Positions 33,417-42,064 of a stretch of 64,000 nt of DNA are shown piece by piece (the stretch's first letter is position 1; each line of letters begins with the position of its first letter). The translations under genes were made by a program, and so were the position numbers. Location: positions 6,820,001 through 6,884,000 of the forward strand of contig NZ_CP134500.1 of NCBI RefSeq assembly GCF_031760065.1. The letters are read 5' to 3'. A model generated the notes under the pieces. The model was given only the letters and a program-made list of their open reading frames with translations. It made no database searches and was not told where the DNA came from. The stretch is from Streptomyces durocortorensis. Lineage in GTDB: Bacteria > Actinomycetota > Actinomycetes > Streptomycetales > Streptomycetaceae.

Positions 33417-34586
33417 ATGCATGGTGCGGTACCCCGCGGGTTCACCATTCACACCGCGCCGGTCGGAATCGAGGACGACGGGCGCGATGACCTGTGCATC
33501 ATCGCCTCGGACGTACCGGCCCGCTCCGCAGCGGTCTTCACCCGGTCCAGGTTCGCCGGCCCTTCCGTGACGCTCTCGCGTGACGCGGCGGCCGACGGAA
33601 GGGCGCGCGGCGTGGTCGTCATCGCCCGCAACGCCAACGTGGCCACGGGAGTGGAGGGGTCCCGGAACGCCACCGCGGTACGGGATTCCACCGCACGCGC
33701 CCTCGGCATCGCACCGTCCGAGCTGCTGGTCGCCTCCACCGGGGTCATCGGCCGCCAGTACCCCATGCCGCAGATCCTCGACCACCTGAACGGGCTCACG
33801 TGGCCGCCTGCCGGTGAGCCGCGCGACATGACTGCGGCCGCTCGGGCGATCATGACCACCGACACCCGGCCGAAGTTCCTCAGCGCGCGGATCGGCGAAG
33901 CGACCCTGACCGGCATCGCCAAGGGCGTCGGAATGATCGAACCCGATATGGCGACCCTGCTCACGTTCTTCGCCACCGATGCCGAACTGGACGAGGAGAC
34001 GCTGGCGGCGGTGTTCAAGCGCGTCATGGACATCACGTTCAACGCCGTGTCCATCGACACCGACACCTCCACGTCCGATTCGGCTGCGATCTTCTCGAAC
34101 GCCCTGGCGGGGCCGGTCGATCCCGAGGAGTTCGAGCAGGCCCTGCTGTCGGTCGCGCTGGGGCTGGTGAAGATGATCGCTTCCGACGGCGAGGGCGCAT
34201 CCACACTGATCCAGGTCGAGGTCGAGGGCGCGCGCGACGAGGCGCAGGCCAAGCGTGTCGGCAAGGCCGTGGTGAACTCCCCGCTGGTCAAGACGGCCGT
34301 CCACGGCGCGGACCCCAACTGGGGTCGGGTCGTGATGGCGATCGGAAAGTGCCAGGAGGACACGGACATCCTTCCGGAACGTGTTGCCGTGCGCTTCGGC
34401 GACATCGGCGTCTACCCTCCCGGAGCCGACGAGGACGAGCGCCGCGATTCGGTGGCCGCCTACCTCAAGGCCGCCGACGAGGTGGTCATCGGCATCGACC
34501 TGGGCATCGGAGAGGGACGGTTCACCGTGTACGGCTGCGACCTGACCGAGGGATACGTACGCCTCAACTCGCAGTACACGACGTGA
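33417..34586 (+). CDS. oat: ornithine acetyltransferase (ArgJ/OAT2-like)
   Basis: 389 aa from ATG 33417, GAGG seven bases upstream; the frame is open further 5' but homologues start at MHGAVPRGF. Self-processing Ntn acetyltransferase: the cleavage/nucleophile site is Thr180 in KGVGMIEPDMATLL, with STGVIGRQYPM and HGADPNWGRV also conserved. Moves acetyl between N-acetylornithine and glutamate or ornithine, raising arginine supply. In clavulanate clusters oat2 follows cas2; here it closes the opposite arm. It is the last cluster gene, 145 bp after oppA2. Confidence 0.88.
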   Translation: MHGAVPRGFTIHTAPVGIEDDGRDDLCIIASDVPARSAAVFTRSRFAGPSVTLSRDAAADGRARGVVVIARNANVATGVEGSRNATAVRDSTARALGIAPSELLVASTGVIGRQYPMPQILDHLNGLTWPPAGEPRDMTAAARAIMTTDTRPKFLSARIGEATLTGIAKGVGMIEPDMATLLTFFATDAELDEETLAAVFKRVMDITFNAVSIDTDTSTSDSAAIFSNALAGPVDPEEFEQALLSVALGLVKMIASDGEGASTLIQVEVEGARDEAQAKRVGKAVVNSPLVKTAVHGADPNWGRVVMAIGKCQEDTDILPERVAVRFGDIGVYPPGADEDERRDSVAAYLKAADEVVIGIDLGIGEGRFTVYGCDLTEGYVRLNSQYTT

Positions 34587-35085
34587 CCGGTCCCTTCCCC
34601 TCGTACACCGCGGGACCGTAGCCGAGAGGCGTCCGGCCCCCGCCGGCGTCGCGGCGGGAAATCGGCCTTCCGGCGCCCCCTCGCTTGTCACCGTTCTCCG
34701 GGCCGGCCCCTGCGTACGTCCACGCGGGGGCCGGACGCGCCGGGGCACGTCCTGCTCCTGCGCCGTTGACGGCAGCGGTGGGTCTTCGGCAGCCGGAGCG
34801 ACTCGTTGCAGCGTCGGCTGACCCGCCTCCACATCGAAGGAGACCCGACTCGTCCTGGACGCCTTGGGGATGGCTCTTTGACAGCGCGACCGCGACCAAC
34901 ACCCGAACATTCGAGGCGAGTCGATCCGCCGCTCGGACGCCGGGTCGCGGGCCGCGTCCCACCCGTCGAGTACGAGAACGACCGCTACCTGCGAACGATC
35001 TTCGATTTGACACGTGCCGATGTACAGTGAAGAACGCCCTTGACCTGCAGAAAGCCGGCAGGGAGCCGTCTTCTAGGAGTTCAGA
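34587..35085. other. 499-bp gap between clavam cluster and panD
   Basis: Apart from the hairpin at 34703 nothing looks coding. The last 90 bases are less GC-rich and contain TTGACA (35007-35012) and TACAGT (35023-35028); their 10-bp spacing is too short to pair them as one promoter, so either may belong to a different panD promoter. Natural right boundary of the cluster. Confidence 0.45.
34703..34734 (+). terminator. GC hairpin downstream of oat
   Basis: CCGGCCCCTGCG (34703-34714) faces CGCGGGGGCCGG (34723-34734) with one unpaired position, 117 bases after the oat stop. Likely end of the plus-strand clavam transcript. Confidence 0.5.
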
Positions 35086-35511
35086 ATGCTGCGCACCATG
35101 TTCAAGTCCAAGATCCACCGGGCCACCGTCACCCAGGCCGACCTGCACTACGTCGGTTCCGTGACCATCGACGCCGCCCTGATGGACGCCGCCGACCTGC
35201 TGCCCGGCGAGCTGGTCCATATCGTTGACATCGACAACGGCGCCCGTCTGGAGACGTATGTCATCGAGGGCGAGCGCGGCTCCGGTGTCATCGGGATCAA
35301 CGGTGCCGCCGCGCACCTCGTGCACCCCGGTGACCTGGTCATCCTGATCAGCTACGCGCAGGTCGACGACGCGGAGGCCCGGGCCCTCGTGCCGCGGGTC
35401 GTGCACGTGGACGCGGACAACCGGATCGTGGAGCTCGGCTCCGACGCCTCGGCACCGGTGCCCGGGACCCGTACGGAGCGGAGCCCGCAGGCCGTCGTCG
35501 CGGGCGGCTGA
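35086..35511 (+). CDS. panD: aspartate 1-decarboxylase proenzyme
   Basis: 141 aa, ATG 35086 with GGAG upstream. Pyruvoyl enzyme: self-cleavage between Gly24 and Ser25 in [20 protein letters not shown] and [10 protein letters not shown] are family signatures. Makes beta-alanine for pantothenate and CoA. C-terminus is about 15 residues longer than in E. coli. It directly follows the clavam cluster but probably belongs to core metabolism, together with the small GNAT gene after it. Confidence 0.93.
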   Translation: MLRTMFKSKIHRATVTQADLHYVGSVTIDAALMDAADLLPGELVHIVDIDNGARLETYVIEGERGSGVIGINGAAAHLVHPGDLVILISYAQVDDAEARALVPRVVHVDADNRIVELGSDASAPVPGTRTERSPQAVVAGG

Positions 35512-35527
35512 GCCGGGCGCCCGCACC

Positions 35528-35571
35528 CCCGGACGGGCGACGTCCGGGCCCCCGGACGGGCGACGTCCGGG
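35528..35571. repeat. tandem 2 x 23-bp unit, each a GC hairpin
   Basis: CCCGGAC-N7-GTCCGGG occurs at 35528-35548 and 35551-35571; the 23-bp unit, including the loop GGGCGAC, is identical in both. Located in the 85-bp gap between panD and the GNAT gene, it may act as a double terminator or attenuator for panD. Confidence 0.7.
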
Positions 35572-35596
35572 CCCAACGAGCGAGGGAGCGGCAGCC

Positions 35597-35950
35597 ATGG
35601 CGGAGAACACGCCGGTGGAGATCAGGGACGACCGGGAGCGCGGCAGCCTGGTGGCCTACGAGGACGGCACACCCGCCGGGAGCATCGCGTACTTCGTCAT
35701 GGAGCCCGCCCCCGGCGCGCTGGTGGCCGTGCACACGGTCGTCCGTCCCGAGCGTGAGGGCAAGGGCATCGCCGGGGCGCTCGTCCGGGAGTTCTACGCC
35801 CTGGCCGCCCGCGAGAGCGTGCCCGTCGTGCCGCTCTGCCCCTACGCGGCGAAGTGGGCCCAGCGCCACCCCGATGAGGCGCCCGAGGCGCCGGCGGATC
35901 TGGTCCGGGAGGCGGAGCGGCAGCTCAGGAGCCACCGTGAGCTGTTCTGA
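35597..35950 (+). CDS. small YjdJ-type GNAT protein
   Basis: 117 aa, ATG 35597, GAGGGAG upstream. Single short GNAT domain of the COG2388 type: AGSIAYFVMEPAPGALVAVHTVVRPEREGKGIAGALVREFYALA, where the acetyl-CoA loop is REGKGIAG, then VVPLCPYAAKWAQRHPD with the conserved Cys-Pro. Substrate unknown; members are cytosolic and around 90-110 aa. Confidence 0.8.
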   Translation: MAENTPVEIRDDRERGSLVAYEDGTPAGSIAYFVMEPAPGALVAVHTVVRPEREGKGIAGALVREFYALAARESVPVVPLCPYAAKWAQRHPDEAPEAPADLVREAERQLRSHRELF

Positions 35951-36057
35951 GTGACGCCGCTCCGCCCATGTGTGGACTCGGCAGGCGCGGGCAGCCGCAC
36001 CGGGAGACGGTGGAGGGAAGCTCCATCTGTCCGTTTCGTGTCGCTGTGGAGGACCGA

Positions 36058-36264
36058 ATGACCCACCCGTACCCCGACCCCGTACCGCCCGCGCCGACGC
36101 CTCCGCCCGTGCCCGGTCCGCCCACCCCGGTACCGAGCCCGCCCCCGGTGCCGCCGGGGCCCGCGCCCGTGCCGCCCGGTCCGGCGCCGGACCCGATCCC
36201 GCAGCCGCCCGGCCCGGAACCCGTACCGGAGCCGGAGCCGGAGCCCCAGCCCGCGGGGACGTGA
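36058..36264 (+). CDS. small proline-rich protein
   Basis: 68 aa, ATG 36058 behind a strong GGAGG (36048-36052). After MTHPYPDP the sequence is almost entirely Pro with Pro-Val, Pro-Glu and Pro-Gly steps. No signal peptide or hydrophobic segment. Function not recognised; the good ribosome site supports translation, though low complexity makes conservation hard to judge. Confidence 0.5.
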   Translation: MTHPYPDPVPPAPTPPPVPGPPTPVPSPPPVPPGPAPVPPGPAPDPIPQPPGPEPVPEPEPEPQPAGT

Positions 36265-36294
36265 GGGCGGGGCCGGAAGCCCGCCGGTCGGCCT

Positions 36295-36738
36295 TCAGGT
36301 GGTCGCCAGGGCCTCGTTCGCGCGTTCGGTGACGGCGTTCAGCACCCGTGCCGCCGCGGCCAGGTCCTCGGCGGGCAGGTCCCCGTAGAGCCGGGCGGCG
36401 AGCTCCGCGGTCCCGGTCGCGATGCCGGCCTGGAGCCCCCGGCCCGCCTCGGTGAGCCCGAGGCGGGCGCCCTCGCCAGGCAGTTCCCTGAGCAGCCCGG
36501 CCGCCGTCAGTGCGGCCAGCACCGCCCCGGCCGTCGCGGCATCGACCTTCAGCGTGCCCGTCATCCGCTCCACCAGGGCGGCGGGGTCGGCCTCCCCGTC
36601 CCGGTCGGCGACCGCGTTGAGCGCCACCGCCTCGTGGAACGTCGTGCCCTTCGTGGTCAGCAGGCCTTCCAGCAGGGCCCGGGTGGCGTAGTGCGCCCGG
36701 CCGATGATCTGTCCGTTGAGGTGGGTCGTCGAGGTCAT
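36295..36738 (-). CDS. MarR-like winged-helix protein
   Basis: 147 aa, ATG 36738 with GGAGGAG upstream. Helical throughout: ALLEGLLTTKGTTFHEAVALNAVAD, then DAATAGAVLAALTAAGLLRELPGEGARLGLTEAGRGLQAG, a winged-helix recognition helix plus wing, then an amphipathic helix. Sized like MarR/PadR-type repressors. Target unknown; downstream on the same strand as the decarboxylase, 95 bp apart. Confidence 0.65.
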   Translation of the reverse strand: MTSTTHLNGQIIGRAHYATRALLEGLLTTKGTTFHEAVALNAVADRDGEADPAALVERMTGTLKVDAATAGAVLAALTAAGLLRELPGEGARLGLTEAGRGLQAGIATGTAELAARLYGDLPAEDLAAAARVLNAVTERANEALATT

Positions 36739-36833
36739 GACTGCTCCTCCGCGAACGTCGATGGGGCGAGCGATACGTCGAGCAGGCGTCTCAGCTGCCC
36801 GGGCGGTGACGGCGTGTCCGTCGGCGGTGAGGC

Positions 36834-38258
36834 TCAGCTGGACCGCCCCTGATCGGCCGGACCGCCGCCCCGTACGCCGACCAGTGCGTCCGCGTGCGCG
36901 AGACCGCTCTCCGTCGCGATCGCGTCCATCGACTGCGCGTCCCGTACCGTCGCGAAGGCCACCGGCCCGTCCGGCCCGCCCCTCCGGAATCCGTACACCG
37001 CGGCCCGCGGCAGGCTGTTGTACGCCCACGGGGTGGAGAAGTAGTACGCCCCCGTGTCGTACAGCACGACCACATCGCCCTCGGCCAGCTCCGGGAGCTC
37101 CCTCCCGTACGCCACCACGTCCCCCGCGAAGCAGCACGGACCCGCGATGTCCTGCGCCAGCGGCGGACCGTCCTTGGGCGCGCCGTCCGGGCCGAACGCG
37201 CCGATCCGCAGCGGCCAGTCGTCGGGCATGAACACGGTACGGGTGGCGGTCTGCGCCCCGGCGTGGGTGAGCGCGATCCGGCGGCCCCCGGCGTCCTTCG
37301 TGTACTCCACCCGGGCCCCGATGAACCCGTTCTTCGCGAGCAGCGACCGGCCGAACTCGGTGACCAGCCCATAGCGCCCGGAGAAGAGGCCGGGCGCGGC
37401 CTCGGTGAGGGCCGCCACGTAGTCGGCGTAGGTGGGGCGTACCGTGTCGTCGGCGAAGTTGACCGGCAGGCCGCCGCCGATGTCCAGGCTGGTCACCTGC
37501 CGGGTCCCGAGCGTCGCGTTGATCTCGTCGGCCAGCTCGTACGTCCGGGCCACTCCGGCCGCGATCAGCTCCAACGGACAGCCCTGGGAGCCGACATGGG
37601 TGTGCAGCCGGGTCAGCCACGGGCGGTCCCGGAAGGCACGGACCACGGCCTCGCGGGCTCCCGCGTCGCGCAGCGCCACCCCGAACTTCGCGGTGTCCGT
37701 CGCCGTACTCATCGGCCCGATGGAGCCGCCGCCCACCTGCGGATTGACCCGGAGCCCGAGTACGGAGGAAGTGCCCCGGTTCCGCAGGGAGTCGATGCGG
37801 CGCAGCTCGTCGATGCTGTCCGCGTTCACCGCCACGCCCAGGGCGAGCGCCAGCCGGATCTCCTCGCGGGTCTTGGCGGGGGAGTCCAGCACGATGGAGG
37901 CCGGGGCGAATCCCGCCTCCACCGCGAGCCGCAGCTCACCCGGGCTCGCCACCTCGCAGCCCATGCCGCAGTCGGCGAGCAGCCGCAGCACCGGGATGAG
38001 CGAGCAGGCCTTGGCCGCGAACGTGTGCAGCACACCGGGCGTACGGGCGAAGGCGCCGTGCAGGGCGGCCACGGAGGCGCGCACCCCGTCCGTGTCGATG
38101 AACCCGGCGACCGGCCCGGTCTCGCTCAGCAGCCCCTGTCCGACGGCCGCCCGGACAGCGGCGTCGAACCGGGAGGACCGCGAGGACCGGGAGGGCCGGG
38201 AGGAGGAGGGTGGTGTCGGGCCGGGGTGCGCGGGGTGTGCCGAAGGCGTCTGCGTCAT
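36834..38258 (-). CDS. PLP-dependent decarboxylase, diaminopimelate-decarboxylase-like
   Basis: 474 aa from ATG 38258 (an extension to 38309 has no ribosome site). Alanine-racemase-fold decarboxylase: HTFAAKACS holds the PLP lysine, HVGSQG and LDIGGGLPVNF bind phosphate, and GPCCFAGDV...VLYDTGAYYFS the active-site Cys/Asp and C-terminal barrel. Differs from the core LysA by the AAKA variant of the usual AVKA and by a proline/serine-rich N-terminal 35 residues. Could decarboxylate diaminopimelate or another basic amino acid. Confidence 0.8.
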   Translation of the reverse strand: MTQTPSAHPAHPGPTPPSSSRPSRSSRSSRFDAAVRAAVGQGLLSETGPVAGFIDTDGVRASVAALHGAFARTPGVLHTFAAKACSLIPVLRLLADCGMGCEVASPGELRLAVEAGFAPASIVLDSPAKTREEIRLALALGVAVNADSIDELRRIDSLRNRGTSSVLGLRVNPQVGGGSIGPMSTATDTAKFGVALRDAGAREAVVRAFRDRPWLTRLHTHVGSQGCPLELIAAGVARTYELADEINATLGTRQVTSLDIGGGLPVNFADDTVRPTYADYVAALTEAAPGLFSGRYGLVTEFGRSLLAKNGFIGARVEYTKDAGGRRIALTHAGAQTATRTVFMPDDWPLRIGAFGPDGAPKDGPPLAQDIAGPCCFAGDVVAYGRELPELAEGDVVVLYDTGAYYFSTPWAYNSLPRAAVYGFRRGGPDGPVAFATVRDAQSMDAIATESGLAHADALVGVRGGGPADQGRSS

Positions 38259-38313
38259 ACGGTCAGAATCCCGGATGGCTGCCCCGCTTTCCCATGACCC
38301 ATGTTCCATGCCC

Positions 38314-38376
38314 CGTCGCCCGTCGCCCGTCGCCCGTCGCCCGTCGCCCGTCGCCCGTCGCCCGTCGCCCGTCGCC
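38314..38376. repeat. nine perfect CGTCGCC heptamers
   Basis: CGTCGCC repeats nine times without interruption in the gap between the decarboxylase start (38258) and the encapsulin stop (38407), followed by decayed copies to about 38400. Simple-sequence array, upstream of the decarboxylase. Confidence 0.95.
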
Positions 38377-38406
38377 CCTGGTCCGTCTCCCGTCGTTCGC
38401 CCGCGC

Positions 38407-39204
38407 TCAGGCGATCAGGCCGACCGCGGCCTCCGGTGTCAGCATCCGGAAGGTGAACGCCTGCTGGAAGTAGAGGTGGACGCTGGTGGCGTCGTGGTCC
38501 GCATAGCCGATCGACAAGTCCTGGCCCAGGCGGAGTTCGAAGTCACCGCCCCGGGTGGACAGCAGCACCCCGCCCTTGACCGCGGGAGCCCAGAGGATCT
38601 CGTCGTCCACCAGGCGGCTCAGATGGGTCTTGACCGGATACCCGTGGTCGGACGTCTCGGCGGCCTCCGTGAACGCGTCCGCGCCCAGCAGCAGCCGGTA
38701 CGGTCCGTCCACTCCGGCCAGCCGCAACCGTGTCACCGCCTGGCTGACCGCCACCGGATAGTCCCGGGCGTCGGCGGGCAGCGGCAGCGGGTCGTGCGAG
38801 GAACCGTCCCGCAGACCGGTGATCCCGGCCGAGGCGTAGCCGTCGATGATCGCCATGTCCTCGGCGAACGCACAGGTGCGCGCCGCGTCCTTGACGGACT
38901 GCCAGTCGCTGTCGGCCGAACCGCGCTCCACGTCGTCCACGGCCTGCCGGGTCACAGTGAACGGCACCCGCCACTCGATGACCGGCATCGACGTACGAGC
39001 CCGGGCCAGTACGTCCGGCGTGGGCGGATCGATGTCGCGCAGATGGCCGTCTCCGACCGCGGCCAGCGTCGGGCCGTCCGGATCGGAGACGTCGACGACG
39101 CGGCGGCCCGCGACATGACGGCGGAACGTACGCCGGGCCTCCTCCTCGATCTCGTCCCAGGCGGCGGGCGTGACCGGTGCGAGTTCGCGGTGCAGGTTGT
39201 TCAT
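38407..39204 (-). CDS. family 1 encapsulin shell protein
   Basis: 265 aa from ATG 39204; a GTG one codon earlier is the alternative. HK97-type nanocompartment protein: MNNLHRELAPVTPAAWDEIEEEA, FRRHVAGRRVVDVSDPDG, and the C-terminal LRLGQDLSIGYADHDATSVHLYFQQAFTFRMLTPEAA, all characteristic. Its start overlaps the DyP stop (TGATG), so shell and cargo are co-translated. Confidence 0.93.
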   Translation of the reverse strand: MNNLHRELAPVTPAAWDEIEEEARRTFRRHVAGRRVVDVSDPDGPTLAAVGDGHLRDIDPPTPDVLARARTSMPVIEWRVPFTVTRQAVDDVERGSADSDWQSVKDAARTCAFAEDMAIIDGYASAGITGLRDGSSHDPLPLPADARDYPVAVSQAVTRLRLAGVDGPYRLLLGADAFTEAAETSDHGYPVKTHLSRLVDDEILWAPAVKGGVLLSTRGGDFELRLGQDLSIGYADHDATSVHLYFQQAFTFRMLTPEAAVGLIA

Positions 39205-40277
39205 CACTGGGCGCTTTCTTGCAGGCTGCCGATACGCAGCGAACCATGGTCCGGCCCGGCCGTGACCGGCTCCTGCCGGACCGGTGCGGGCACCGGTTCC
39301 GGCAGGTCGGCGGAGCGGTCCGGGGCGGGCAGGGGCGGCGGGGCGTCGAGGAAGTCGGCGCGGGGGGCGAAGAAGAGGGAACCGGTGACCGCCGTGGAGA
39401 AGTCGAGGATGCGGTCGTGCGTCCCGGGCGGATCACCGAGGAACATGTTGCGCAGCATCCGCTCGGTGACGTCGGGGTCTGCCGCGTACCCGATGAAGTA
39501 CGTGCCGAACTCGCCCTGCCCGAAGTTCCCGAACGGCATGTTCGCCCGCAGGATGTCGCGCTCGGTGCCGTCCGGATCGGTGATGGTGTTGAGCGAGAGG
39601 TGGGAGTCGGCGGGCTTCTCCTCGTCGGGGAACTCCACGTCGTCGAGCTTGGTACGACCGATGACCCGCTCCTGCTCCTCGACGGAGAGCGCGTTCCAGG
39701 CCTTGAGGTCGTGCAGGTACTTCTGTACGACGACGTAACTGCCGCCCCCGAAGTCCGGGTCGTCCTCCACACCGACGAGCGCCGCCGCACGCGCCTCCTC
39801 GCCCACCGGGTTCTCCGTACCGTCCACGAATCCGAGCAGGTCCCGGTGGTCGAGATAGCGGAAGCCGTGCGTCTCGTCCACGATCCGCAGGGCCCCGTCC
39901 AGCTTGTCGAGCAGCTGGGCGGCCCACTCGTAGCAGAGGTCCATCCGCTCGGCCCGGATGTGCAGCAGCACGTCGCCCGGGGTCGCCGGGGCGTGGTGAA
40001 GGCGGCCCCGCAGCTCCCGGAACGGGTGCAGGCGCGCGGGGCGCGGCCCGTCGAAGAGCCGGTCCCAGGCGGTGGAGCCGAAGCCGGTCACACAGGCGAG
40101 CCCGGAGTCCGGATACCGGAAGCCGAGCGAACGCGCCACGGCCGCGAGATCCGGCAGCACGTCCCGCACGGCGCTCTCGCCGCCCGGCTCGATCGTGCCG
40201 ACCAGGAAGAGCGCCGCGTTGGTCACCGGCGCCACGACGGGCTGGACGGAGACGGGATCGGGGACGGCGTCGGGCAT
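39204..40277 (-). CDS. DyP-type heme peroxidase, encapsulin cargo
   Basis: 357 aa from ATG 40277. Dye-decolorising peroxidase motifs: GFVDGTENP (GxxDG, distal Asp), RANMPFGNFGQGEFGTYFIGYA (distal Arg region) and the proximal His in HIRAERMD/DETHGFRY. After a Pro-rich linker from about 310 the chain ends GSLRIGSLQESAQ, an encapsulin targeting peptide. Packaged into the shell made by the next gene; likely oxidative-stress role. The repeat-rich 5' extension to 40442 is not taken as coding. Confidence 0.93.
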   Translation of the reverse strand: MPDAVPDPVSVQPVVAPVTNAALFLVGTIEPGGESAVRDVLPDLAAVARSLGFRYPDSGLACVTGFGSTAWDRLFDGPRPARLHPFRELRGRLHHAPATPGDVLLHIRAERMDLCYEWAAQLLDKLDGALRIVDETHGFRYLDHRDLLGFVDGTENPVGEEARAAALVGVEDDPDFGGGSYVVVQKYLHDLKAWNALSVEEQERVIGRTKLDDVEFPDEEKPADSHLSLNTITDPDGTERDILRANMPFGNFGQGEFGTYFIGYAADPDVTERMLRNMFLGDPPGTHDRILDFSTAVTGSLFFAPRADFLDAPPPLPAPDRSADLPEPVPAPVRQEPVTAGPDHGSLRIGSLQESAQ

Positions 40278-40479
40278 GCGCGCACTCCACTGGACGGGGA
40301 ACAGGCGGGGGTGAACAGGCGGGGTGTACGGACGGCGACGAACGGGACGGCACCGAATGGACGACGCCGAACGAAGGGGACCGAACGGACGGCGGCGAAC
40401 TGGGCTCGCAGCAACTAACCCACGTCCCGCCCCCGCCCGCACCCCGGGTGGCCCGGCCGGGGGAGCGCCCCGGGCGGCC

Positions 40480-41922
40480 TCAGCCGGCCCCGACCTCGGA
40501 CCGGTCGCCGCCCCAGAGCGTGTGGAACGACCCCTCCCGGTCCGTACGCCGGTAGGTGTGCGCCCCGAAAAAGTCCCGCTGCCCCTGGGTGAGCGCCGCG
40601 GGCAGTCGCTCCGCGCGCAACCCGTCGTAGTACGCCAGTGCGGCGGCGAACCCCGGCGTCGGCACGCCCTGGCGCACCGCCTCGGCGACCACCGACCGCC
40701 AGTCGTCCTGGGCCGCGCCGATCTCCCGGCCGAACTCCTCGTCCGACAGCAGGCTCACCAGGTCGGGCCGGGTGTCGTAGGCCGCCCTGATGCGGTCCAG
40801 GAACGCCGCCCGGATGATGCAGCCCGCCCGCCAGATCGCCGCCACCGCACCGGGGTCGATGCCCCAGTCGTACGCCTCGCTGCCCGCCCGGATCTGGTGG
40901 AAGCCCTGCGTGTACGAGACGACCTTGGAGGCGTACAGGGCCTGCTCGACCCGGTCCGCGAAGGCCGCGGCCTCCGCCCCCTTCAGCGGCTCCGGCGCGG
41001 GCCCCGGCAGACCTCGGGCGGCCTCCCGCAGATCGGCGTGGCCGGAAAGCGACCGGGCGAAGACCGCCTCGGCGATCCCGGAGACCGGAACACCGAGGTC
41101 GAGCGCGATCTGTACGGTCCAGCGCCCGGTCCCCTTCTGCTCGGCCCGGTCCTGCACGATGTCGACGAAGGGTGCGCCGGTCGCCGCGTCCGTATGGGCG
41201 AGGACCTCCGCCGTGATCTCGATGAGGTACGAGTCGAGCCGCCCGGTGTTCCAGGTGCGGAAGACGTCCGCGATCTGCGTGGGGGAGTAGCCGCCCACGG
41301 AGCGCAGCAGGTCGTAGGCTTCGGCGATCAGCTGCATGTCGGCGTACTCGATGCCGTTGTGGACCATCTTCACGAAGTGCCCGGCGCCGTCGGGGCCGAT
41401 ATGCGCGGTGCACGGTGTGCCGTCCTTCGCCTGCGCGGCGATCTTCTCCAGCAGCGGCTCCAGCGATGCGTAGGACTCCGCCGAGCCGCCCGGCATGATG
41501 CTGGGCCCGTTGAGCGCGCCCTCCTCGCCGCCGGAGATCCCCGCCCCCACGAAGTGGATGCCGAGCTCGCGCAGCTCCCGTTCGCGGCGCCGGGTGTCCT
41601 CGAAGTGGGCGTTCCCGCCGTCGATGATGACGTCGCCCTCCTCCAGCAGCGGCGCGAACTCCCCGATCACCGCGTCGGTGGGCCGACCGGCCTTCACCAT
41701 GATCACCAGCCGCCGGGGCCGCTCCAGAGCGGCGACGAACTCCTCGGGGGTGTGCGCCGCGACGAACGTGCCCTCGTCGCCGAACTCCTCGACCAGGGCG
41801 TCGGTCCGGGAAGCCGTGCGGTTGTGCACGGCGACGGTGAAACCGTTGCGCGCGAAGTTCCGGGCGAGGTTGCGGCCCATGACCGCGAGTCCGGTGACGC
41901 CGATCCGGGCGGTGCCGCTCAT
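40480..41922 (-). CDS. gnd: 6-phosphogluconate dehydrogenase (decarboxylating)
   Basis: 480 aa, ATG 41922. NADP-binding N-terminus ARIGVTGLAVMGRNLARN and VHNRTASRTD, substrate motifs GGNAHFEDT, GAGISGGEEGALNGPSIMPGG and FVKMVHNGIEYADMQ, and the C-terminal RDFFGAHTYRRTD. Length typical of the dimeric enzyme. Oxidative pentose-phosphate pathway, cytosolic, gives NADPH and ribulose 5-phosphate. Confidence 0.95.
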   Translation of the reverse strand: MSGTARIGVTGLAVMGRNLARNFARNGFTVAVHNRTASRTDALVEEFGDEGTFVAAHTPEEFVAALERPRRLVIMVKAGRPTDAVIGEFAPLLEEGDVIIDGGNAHFEDTRRRERELRELGIHFVGAGISGGEEGALNGPSIMPGGSAESYASLEPLLEKIAAQAKDGTPCTAHIGPDGAGHFVKMVHNGIEYADMQLIAEAYDLLRSVGGYSPTQIADVFRTWNTGRLDSYLIEITAEVLAHTDAATGAPFVDIVQDRAEQKGTGRWTVQIALDLGVPVSGIAEAVFARSLSGHADLREAARGLPGPAPEPLKGAEAAAFADRVEQALYASKVVSYTQGFHQIRAGSEAYDWGIDPGAVAAIWRAGCIIRAAFLDRIRAAYDTRPDLVSLLSDEEFGREIGAAQDDWRSVVAEAVRQGVPTPGFAAALAYYDGLRAERLPAALTQGQRDFFGAHTYRRTDREGSFHTLWGGDRSEVGAG

Positions 41923-42064
41923 CTGTGTGCTCCTGGGGGATCAGGGGTGTGTGCGGTGCTGAGGTACGCGGTGGGCAAGCCGTACACACGGTGTGTGCTG
42001 TGCGTTCGCAGGGGGTACGGAGCGGGGGGCGGCGGCGTTCAGGGTGCGGAGCCCGGGGGTGGGC

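Noticed and set aside
35007..35028. TTGACA...TACAGT as a single panD promoter
   Set aside because: Spacer is only 10 bp, too short for a standard sigma-70 promoter.
38314..38376. Protein-coding heptad repeat
   Set aside because: Both strands give only Arg/Pro/Ser/Val-type low-complexity peptides without a start; treated as simple repeat.
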